Origin: Gammaproteobacteria bacterium
GTDB taxonomy: Bacteria > Pseudomonadota > Gammaproteobacteria > Pseudomonadales > Pseudohongiellaceae
Reading direction: 5' to 3'
Length of the DNA stretch: 19,195 nt
NCBI GenBank assembly: GCA_003556835.1
Contig: PWQG01000465.1
Coordinates: 1-19,195 of the forward strand
Part shown: piece by piece, positions 14,162 through 19,195 of the stretch
Numbering within the stretch: position 1 is the first letter of the stretch
How the letters are laid out: every line of letters begins with the position of its first letter
Position numbers and translations under genes: made by a program
The notes under the pieces: model-generated
Seen by the model: only the letters and a program-made list of their open reading frames with translations
Databases searched by the model: none
Told to the model about the DNA's origin: nothing

Positions 14162-14800
14162 ATGGATCTGCAGGCAATGCGGCGTGAGTATCTCCAGGGT
14201 GGACTGCGTCGACGGGACATGGCCTCAAACCCCCACGAGCAGTTCGCGGAATGGATGCGTCAGGCGATCGAGATGGACATCATCGATCCGACCGCCATGG
14301 TGCTTGCGACCGCCACGCCCGACGGGGACATCAGTCAGCGTATTGTTTTGTTGAAAGGGTTCGATGCTGAAGGCTTTGTCTTCTACAGCAACTACGACAG
14401 TCGCAAAGGGCGGGCCATGACAGCCAATCCCCGGGTGAGCCTGCACTTTCCCTGGCATGCGCTGGAGCGCCAGGTGATTGTGGCCGGTCAGGTGGACAGG
14501 ATTCCGGAAGCGCGTTCCGCCGAGTATTTCCACAGCCGGCCGCGGGAAAGCCAATTGGCTGCCATCGCCTCAGAGCAGAGTCAACCGGTGCCGGACCGTG
14601 ATGCCCTGGAGCAGGCTTTCCGTCGCCTGGAGAAGGAATATGCAGGCCGCGAAATTCCCGCACCCGACGACTGGGGTGGTTATATTGTGCGACCCGAGCG
14701 CATGGAGTTCTGGCAGGGCGGGCGCCATCGCCTGCATGATCGTTTTGAGTACCAGCTTCAGGCCGGAGGTAATTGGGCGCTGCAACGGCTTTCGCCGTGA
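14162..14800 (+). CDS. pdxH: Pyridoxamine/pyridoxine 5'-phosphate oxidase PdxH
   Basis: The protein has 212 residues (E. coli 218). This FMN flavoenzyme oxidises pyridoxine or pyridoxamine 5'-phosphate to pyridoxal 5'-phosphate, the last step of B6 synthesis and salvage. Seen in order: MRREYLQGGLRRRD at the N-terminus, QRIVLLKGF and FYSNYDSRKGRAM (FMN and phosphate binding), the RPRESQLAAIASEQSQ segment, and C-terminal WGGYIVRPERMEFWQGG with RLHDRFEY and a final RLSP. All are typical and intact. AAAGGA lies about 11 bases before the ATG. A terminator lies just upstream and I find no convincing promoter in the short gap. The stop codon abuts the stop codon of the convergent phosphofructokinase gene with no space. 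Confidence 0.96.
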   Translation: MDLQAMRREYLQGGLRRRDMASNPHEQFAEWMRQAIEMDIIDPTAMVLATATPDGDISQRIVLLKGFDAEGFVFYSNYDSRKGRAMTANPRVSLHFPWHALERQVIVAGQVDRIPEARSAEYFHSRPRESQLAAIASEQSQPVPDRDALEQAFRRLEKEYAGREIPAPDDWGGYIVRPERMEFWQGGRHRLHDRFEYQLQAGGNWALQRLSP

Positions 14801-16081
14801 TCAGACTTCCAGCCAGTCCGGCAATTGCTTCTCTGTCAGGCGGTGCTGCAGGCTGGCGTATTGCGGTAACCCGTCGACATAGGGCGGATAATCCTCACCC
14901 TGGATCAATGGCAGGAAATACTCGCGAGCCTCTGCGGTGATGCTCATGCCGTCATCGGCAATGAAACTTGCGGGCATGGGCTTTTCCACATTGGCCACGT
15001 CGCTGAGTGCCGCCTCACCAACACGCCACTGGTAGGGAGCATTGGATACTCGCTCTATGGTCGGCATCACCGCGTTCTTGCCGGATAGAGCGAAGTCCAC
15101 CGCTGCCTTCCCCATGGCATAGGCCTGTTCGACATCCATTGCTGATGCGATATGGCGGGCGGCGCGCTGCAGGTAGTCCGATACAGCCCAATGGTATTTA
15201 TACCCTAGCGCTTCCCGGATCATGTTGGCGATGAACGGGGCCACACCGCCGAGCTGTGTATGGCCGAAAGCATCCTTGCCCCCGGCATCAGCCAGGAAAC
15301 GCCCGTCTTCGTAACGGGCGCCCTCGGATACCACAATGGCGCAGTAGCCGAATTTCTTTACGCAGCGTTCCACTTTCTTCAGGAATCGTTGCCTGTCGAA
15401 GGCGACTTCCGGAAAAAGAATGATATGTGGCGCATCTCCTTCCTTCTCGGCCGCCAGCCCGGCTGCTCCGGCGATCCATCCCGCGTGCCGTCCCATCACT
15501 TCCATGACAAAAACCTTGGTCGAGCTTTCACACATGGAAGCGACATCCAGGCCCGCTTCACGGATGCTGACCGCAACATACTTGGCCACAGAGCCGAAGC
15601 CGGGACAGTTGTCCGTCAGCGGCAGGTCATTGTCCACCGTCTTGGGTATGCCGATGCAGGTGATGGGGAAGCCGCGCTTGACGCTGAGCTGGGATACCTT
15701 GTTGGCGGTATCCTGGGAGTCGCCGCCACCGTTATAGAGGAAGTAGCGGATGTCATGTGCCCGGAACACCTCGATCAGCCGATCATACTCGGTCTGGTTC
15801 TCGGTATAACTCTTGAGCTTGTAACGACAGGAGCCGAAGGCGCCGGAGGGGGTGTGTCGCAGGGCCGCGATGCTGCTGTCCGATTCGTGACTGGTGTCAA
15901 TCAGCTCCTCGCGCAGCGCTCCAATGATGCCGTTGCGCCCGGCGTATACCTTGCCGATCCGGTCCGGGTGCTGACGAGCGGTCTCGATGACGCCACAGGC
16001 GCTGGCATTGATGACGGCGGTGACCCCTCCGGACTGCGCATAGAACAGATTGCCTGGGCCTGGCTGGCTGGTGTCGCTCAT
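14801..16081 (-). CDS. Pyrophosphate-dependent 6-phosphofructokinase
   Basis: The protein has 426 residues. It should phosphorylate fructose 6-phosphate reversibly, using pyrophosphate instead of ATP. Seen: FYAQSGGVTAVIN at the donor-binding N-terminus, NGGGDSQDTANK (117-128), GIPKTVDNDL (144-153) with catalytic Asp150, and EVMGRHAGWIAG. In ATP-dependent enzymes the two diagnostic positions are Gly (GGDGS and GxPGTIDND in E. coli); here they are Asp121 and Lys147, the pattern of PPi-dependent enzymes. I start at 16081 (MSDTSQPG), which has AGGA about seven bases upstream; the open frame continues to 16168 but the extra 29 residues look non-native. It diverges from ubiX and its 3' end abuts pdxH. 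Donor choice is inferred from these residues only. Confidence 0.92.
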   Translation of the reverse strand: MSDTSQPGPGNLFYAQSGGVTAVINASACGVIETARQHPDRIGKVYAGRNGIIGALREELIDTSHESDSSIAALRHTPSGAFGSCRYKLKSYTENQTEYDRLIEVFRAHDIRYFLYNGGGDSQDTANKVSQLSVKRGFPITCIGIPKTVDNDLPLTDNCPGFGSVAKYVAVSIREAGLDVASMCESSTKVFVMEVMGRHAGWIAGAAGLAAEKEGDAPHIILFPEVAFDRQRFLKKVERCVKKFGYCAIVVSEGARYEDGRFLADAGGKDAFGHTQLGGVAPFIANMIREALGYKYHWAVSDYLQRAARHIASAMDVEQAYAMGKAAVDFALSGKNAVMPTIERVSNAPYQWRVGEAALSDVANVEKPMPASFIADDGMSITAEAREYFLPLIQGEDYPPYVDGLPQYASLQHRLTEKQLPDWLEV

Positions 16082-16131
16082 CAAAAATCCTGTCTGGAAC
16101 GCCGTCGGGAAGCTGCTGCACCGCGGGCTGT

Positions 16132-16161
16132 TTGTGACCGGCGGCAGGATAGCGGCATAAT
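16132..16161 (+). promoter_or_regulatory. Candidate sigma-70 promoter for ubiX
   Basis: TTGTGA (16132-16137) and CATAAT (16156-16161) are separated by 18 bases. A start near 16168 gives a leader of about 45 bases. Its -10 box overlaps the -10 of the opposing candidate promoter. Confidence 0.5.
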
Positions 16162-16188
16162 GGTACAAACTGCCTGCTGATTAGGCAA
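16160..16188 (-). promoter_or_regulatory. Candidate sigma-70 promoter for the phosphofructokinase gene
   Basis: On the minus strand TTGCCT (16188-16183) and TACCAT (16165-16160) are separated by 17 bases, each four of six matches. A start near 16153 leaves a leader of about 70 bases before the ATG at 16081. Confidence 0.4.
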
Positions 16189-16214
16189 ATGCGAATGACC
16201 AGATGGAACCCTGT

Positions 16215-16787
16215 ATGAAACGATTGATCATTGGAATGTCGGGAGCAAGCGGCCTGATCTATGGAATCCGGATGCTGGAAGTGTTGCAGGCCGAACAGGA
16301 TGTGGAGACACATCTGGTCATGACGGCATCGGCCCGGCTCAATATTGCACTGGAAACCGATCACGATGTGGATGCGGTCCGGGCCATGGCTGACGAAGTG
16401 CATTCGGTCAAGGATCTGGCGGCCAGCATCGCCAGCGGCTCCTTCCGCACAGACGGTATGGTGGTGGCTCCCTGTTCCATGAAAACCCTTTCGGCCATAG
16501 TGCATTCCCATGCCGACAACCTGCTGGTCCGGGCCGCTGATGTGGTGCTCAAGGAGCGACGGCGGCTGGTTCTGATGCCACGGGAGAGTCCGCTGCACGC
16601 CGGTCACTGCGAGCTGTTGCTGAAGGCCTGCCAGCTGGGTGCCGTTGTCGCGCCGCCCATGCCTGCGCTGTACACCAGGCCGCAGTCGGTGGCGGAGCTG
16701 GTGGATCACAGTGTGGGCCGTTGCCTGGACCTGTTTGATATAGACCCGGGCATCGTCACCCGCTGGCAGGGTCCGACTGCCCGCTGA
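16215..16787 (+). CDS. ubiX: Flavin prenyltransferase UbiX
   Basis: The protein has 190 residues (E. coli 189). UbiX attaches a dimethylallyl unit to FMN, making the prenyl-FMN cofactor of the decarboxylase UbiD, needed for ubiquinone synthesis. Seen: N-terminal RLIIGMSGASGLIYGIRML (FMN binding), PCSMKTLSAIVHSHADNLL, RAADVVLKERRRLVLMPRESPL and the C-terminal PPMPALY loop. All are standard for the family. Two ATGs are in frame (16203 and 16215); I prefer 16215 because the protein then begins MKRLIIG as usual and GGA lies seven bases upstream. The last 32 bases overlap the opposing TIGR02444 gene. UbiX beside mpl also occurs in Pseudomonas, from memory. UbiD is not in this window. Confidence 0.93.
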   Translation: MKRLIIGMSGASGLIYGIRMLEVLQAEQDVETHLVMTASARLNIALETDHDVDAVRAMADEVHSVKDLAASIASGSFRTDGMVVAPCSMKTLSAIVHSHADNLLVRAADVVLKERRRLVLMPRESPLHAGHCELLLKACQLGAVVAPPMPALYTRPQSVAELVDHSVGRCLDLFDIDPGIVTRWQGPTAR

Positions 16788-17283
16788 TTTGCCGGCTGTG
16801 CTGGACCAGCTGCTTCCAGTAGCCGTCCGGCGGTAACGGCTGCAGTCGCGCGAGCCGGGTATAGTCGACCAGGTTGTAATGGATGGCCATTGCGGGAGAT
16901 GTGGTACCGTGAGCTGCATCCTGCCCTTCATCCAATTCGGCAAGGCGTTGCAACTGATACAGCTCCGCTTCCAGTTCCAGATGCTTTATGCGTTCGCGCA
17001 GGCCGCTGAACGCCGGATCTTCCCCGGCTTCGACTTGTTGTTTCATCCAGCGGCGGATGTCCCGCAGCGGTGCGGTCACCGATTCCGACCAGCGCCGGGA
17101 CAGTCCGACTGCGGCGTTCAGTTCCTGCTGAGTGATACGGTGGCCGGTATGGCCGCGCCAGCACAGGAACAGCAACATGTTGACGTCAGCACCATGGTCA
17201 TCCTGCAGGGACAGGCACAGGGGCTCCACCCCGGGGCGGGCATAGAGTTGCAGGGCAAAGTCATGCAGGCTGATCGGCTTCAT
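16756..17283 (-). CDS. TIGR02444/DUF2390 family protein of unknown function
   Basis: The protein has 175 residues. The N-terminal half, with LHDFALQLYARPGVEPLCLSLQD and GADVNMLLFLCW, matches the pattern I know for the TIGR02444 (DUF2390) family of gammaproteobacteria, small soluble proteins without known function. The rest is helical (LRERIKHLELEAELYQLQRL) with a coiled-coil-like run near 95-118. No signal peptide or membrane segment is present. I start at the ATG at 17283 (MKPISLHDF); the frame stays open to 17394 but those 37 residues are Pro/Gly-rich and unlike the family. The Shine-Dalgarno is weak. Its 3' end overlaps the end of ubiX by 32 bases and it diverges from mpl. Confidence 0.78.
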   Translation of the reverse strand: MKPISLHDFALQLYARPGVEPLCLSLQDDHGADVNMLLFLCWRGHTGHRITQQELNAAVGLSRRWSESVTAPLRDIRRWMKQQVEAGEDPAFSGLRERIKHLELEAELYQLQRLAELDEGQDAAHGTTSPAMAIHYNLVDYTRLARLQPLPPDGYWKQLVQHSRQISGQSDPASG

Positions 17284-17346
17284 GTCATGGGCATTATTCA
17301 AGGCTTTCTCGTATTGTAGTGGTCCAGGCCCCGGCTGTCGCCCGGC

Positions 17347-17375
17347 TTCTGCTGCTGCGCCGGGTCCTATAGAAT
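17347..17375 (+). promoter_or_regulatory. Weak candidate promoter for mpl
   Basis: TAGAAT at 17370-17375 matches five of six -10 positions. A poor -35 (TTCTGC, 17347-17352) lies 17 bases upstream. Transcription near 17382 would give a leader of about 24 bases that includes the GGGAG ribosome binding site. Confidence 0.35.
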
Positions 17376-17405
17376 AGGCCGCATTTGCCAGCAACGGGAG
17401 CAGGC

Positions 17406-18824
17406 ATGCATATTCACATCCTCGGTATCTGCGGTACCTTCATGGGTTCGCTGGCACTGATTGCCAGGGAGCTGGGTTTCCGCGTCAGCGGCAGTGATAC
17501 GAACGTCTATCCGCCGATGAGCACGCAATTGGCCCGCGAAGGTATCCGGGTGCAGGAAGGCTATGATCCGGGACATCTGGAAGCCGAGGCGCCGGACCTG
17601 GTGGTGATCGGTAATGCCCTGTCCCGGGGCAATCCGGCGGTAGAGCATGTGCTCAACCGGGGCATGGCGTACTGCTCCGGACCCGAGTGGCTGGCCCGGC
17701 ATGTGTTGCCCGGCCGCTGGGTGTTGGCCGTGGCGGGCACACATGGCAAGACCAGCACCAGTGCCATGCTGGCCTGGATTCTGGAGTATGCGGGCATGGC
17801 GCCAGGTTATCTGATTGGCTGCGTGCTGCAGAATTTTCCCTTGTCGGCGCGGCTCGGCGAAACCCCGTTTTTTGTGGTCGAGGCGGATGAATACGACAGT
17901 GCTTTCTTCGACAAGCGTTCGAAGTTTGTGCATTACCACCCCCGCACCCTGGTGCTCAACAACCTGGAATACGACCACGCGGACATTTTTCCCGATCTTG
18001 CCGCGATCCAGCGTCAGTTCAATCATCTGCTGCGCACCGTTCCCTCCGAAGGCCTGGTTGTGTTGCCCTGCGATGATGCAAACCTGGACGCTGTGCTGGA
18101 GCAGGGTTGCTGGACACCGGTGGAGCGGTTCGATCTGACAGGTGCTGATGCTGATCCGGGCGGGGCATCCGGCGCAGTGGCCCGGCTTGATTCGGCGGAC
18201 GGCTCCCGTTTCCGTTTCCGCCTGCCGGCCAACGGGGGAAATCAGGAGCCGGAGCACGAGATTCGCTGGCACCAGTCCGGCAGTCATAATGTACGCAATG
18301 CCCTGGCAGCAGTTCTGGCCGCGCGCCACGTAGGGGTTGCACCAGCGGTGGCGGCCGAGGCCCTGGCGCAGTTCCGTGGTGTGAAGCGGCGCATGGAATG
18401 CCTGGGGGAAGTCGCTGGTGTGACGGTTTACGATGATTTTGCGCATCATCCCACCGCCATTGCGCTGACCCTGGAAGCGGCCCGGGCAAGGCTGACAGCT
18501 GATGAGCGCCTGATCGCGGTGATCGAGCCGCGTTCCAACACCATGAAGATGGGGGTGCACCGCGATGTGCTGGCCGAGGCCTGTCAGGCGGCGGATATGT
18601 CGCTCTGGTTGCGGCCGGGTGATGACGCTGCGTCGCTGGATCTGGAAGCTGCGTTGCTACAGGGGGGTGATGACAGGGTCCGCGTACTGCCCTCCAGCGA
18701 AGAGATTCTCCAGCTTCTGCAAGAGGAGTGCCTGGCGGGTGACACAGTCATCATCATGAGCAATGGCGGTTTTGACGGAATTCATCAACGCCTGTTGCAG
18801 GCCCTGGGCAGCCGACTTGAGTGA
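17406..18824 (+). CDS. mpl: UDP-N-acetylmuramate:L-alanyl-gamma-D-glutamyl-meso-diaminopimelate ligase
   Basis: The protein has 472 residues (E. coli 457). Mpl recycles murein tripeptide by joining it to UDP-MurNAc with ATP, in the cytoplasm. It has the Mur ligase layout: N-terminal UDP-binding domain (MHIHILGICGTFMGSLA), ATPase domain with P-loop AGTHGKTSTS, EADEYDSAFFDKRSKF and NNLEYDHADIFPD, GSHNVRNALAAV, and C-terminal domain with YDDFAHHPTA, EPRSNTMKMGVH and MSNGGFDG. The DHADIFPD and FAHHPTA motifs separate Mpl from MurC. The start at 17406 has GGGAG five bases upstream and gives the usual MHIHILG; the TTG at 17385 is less likely. It diverges from the TIGR02444 gene and converges on cheW with 16 bases between. 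Confidence 0.96.
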   Translation: MHIHILGICGTFMGSLALIARELGFRVSGSDTNVYPPMSTQLAREGIRVQEGYDPGHLEAEAPDLVVIGNALSRGNPAVEHVLNRGMAYCSGPEWLARHVLPGRWVLAVAGTHGKTSTSAMLAWILEYAGMAPGYLIGCVLQNFPLSARLGETPFFVVEADEYDSAFFDKRSKFVHYHPRTLVLNNLEYDHADIFPDLAAIQRQFNHLLRTVPSEGLVVLPCDDANLDAVLEQGCWTPVERFDLTGADADPGGASGAVARLDSADGSRFRFRLPANGGNQEPEHEIRWHQSGSHNVRNALAAVLAARHVGVAPAVAAEALAQFRGVKRRMECLGEVAGVTVYDDFAHHPTAIALTLEAARARLTADERLIAVIEPRSNTMKMGVHRDVLAEACQAADMSLWLRPGDDAASLDLEAALLQGGDDRVRVLPSSEEILQLLQEECLAGDTVIIMSNGGFDGIHQRLLQALGSRLE

Positions 18825-18840
18825 GTGGTAACTGCGGCTT

Positions 18841-19195
18841 TCAGATTTGTGTCATTTGACTGAAGTCGACCAGGATGTGGAGCGCATCCTCTTCATTGTA
18901 TACACCCTGGATGAAGCGTGTGGCCATCTCGTTGCCGGTGTTGGGGGAGCTTTCCATCAGGTCTTCGCGCAGGTCGACCACTGCGGAGACACGGTCGACC
19001 AGGATGCCGAGGATGAAATCCTCGATCTCGACCACTATGATCCGGGTCTGTTCATTGATTTCACCGCTGCCCAGGCCAAAAACGCGACGCCCGTCGACCA
19101 CGGTGACCACGTCGCCGCGCAGGTTGATGATGCCGAGCACATGACCGGGGCCGCCGGGTACGGGTGTGATTTCAGTGTAGCGCAGGACCTCGTTC
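18841..19195 (-). CDS. cheW: Chemotaxis coupling protein CheW (partial, start off right edge)
   Basis: The C-terminal 118 residues are present, read on the minus strand from the window edge: NEVLRYTEITPVPGGPGHVL, then GIINLRGDVVTVVDGRRVFGL, TRIIVVEIEDFILGILVDRV and LRED. This is the CheW SH3-like double barrel that links chemoreceptors to the kinase CheA at the inner membrane face. A GTG at 19140 could be taken as a start, but clear CheW sequence continues upstream of it to the edge, so the gene is cut by the window and not truncated. About 40-50 N-terminal residues are missing if its length is normal. The protein ends HILVDFSQMTQI. Confidence 0.93.
   Translation of the reverse strand, partial: NEVLRYTEITPVPGGPGHVLGIINLRGDVVTVVDGRRVFGLGSGEINEQTRIIVVEIEDFILGILVDRVSAVVDLREDLMESSPNTGNEMATRFIQGVYNEEDALHILVDFSQMTQI

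Noticed and set aside
15260..16180. A 306-codon plus-strand open frame opposite phosphofructokinase
   Set aside because: Phosphofructokinase on the minus strand has all its active-site motifs; the opposite frame has none.
17367..18560. A 397-codon minus-strand open frame opposite mpl
   Set aside because: Mpl motifs cover this region on the plus strand; the antisense product shows no known pattern.
18841..19140. A complete 99-residue CheW-like protein starting at GTG 19140
   Set aside because: Typical CheW sequence continues in frame to the window edge, so the gene is only cut by the window.

Overview
The window looks like chromosomal DNA from a GC-rich gammaproteobacterium with an aerobic, probably free-living life style. 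The reasons are the tesA/ybbA/ybbP cluster, the neighbouring ubiX and mpl genes, a CobB-type sirtuin, a Bcp peroxiredoxin and a large signal-peptide-bearing TonB-dependent receptor. I cannot name the genus. I see no tRNA, rRNA, insertion sequence, phage gene or CRISPR array. Every stretch longer than 300 bases is coding.

Layout. Bases 1-121 hold the start of an exported protein gene on the minus strand, divergent from a 931-residue TonB-dependent outer membrane receptor (378-3173) that ends in a strong intrinsic terminator. A TPR-sulfotransferase (3275-4828) follows, start-stop coupled to a hotdog thioesterase (4828-5235). A Sir2 deacylase gene (minus, ends 5184) overlaps the thioesterase tail to tail and diverges from a tight plus-strand operon: Bcp peroxiredoxin, YbfF-like alpha/beta hydrolase, PdxJ and an MFS transporter (6082-9363). 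A hairpin separates this operon from the convergent tesA-like SGNH hydrolase (minus, 9386-10048), which diverges from ybbA-ybbP (10186-13459) and an exported MORN-repeat protein (13504-14109). A terminator then precedes pdxH (14162-14800). PPi-type phosphofructokinase (minus, 14801-16081) diverges from ubiX (16215-16787). A TIGR02444/DUF2390 gene (minus) overlaps the ubiX tail, then come mpl (17406-18824) and the C-terminal part of a cheW gene running off the right edge on the minus strand.

How the parts relate. Two enzymes of pyridoxal phosphate synthesis (PdxJ and PdxH) lie in separate transcription units about 6 kb apart. TesA with YbbA/YbbP is a conserved envelope module, here joined by an exported MORN protein. 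Mpl recycles murein peptides, UbiX supplies prenylated FMN for ubiquinone synthesis, and the PPi-linked phosphofructokinase suggests reversible, energy-saving glycolysis. Most of the window is housekeeping. The least explained parts are the TonB receptor/TPR-sulfotransferase/thioesterase locus, whose sulfotransferase departs from the usual 3'-phosphate-binding box, and the MORN protein beside YbbAP.
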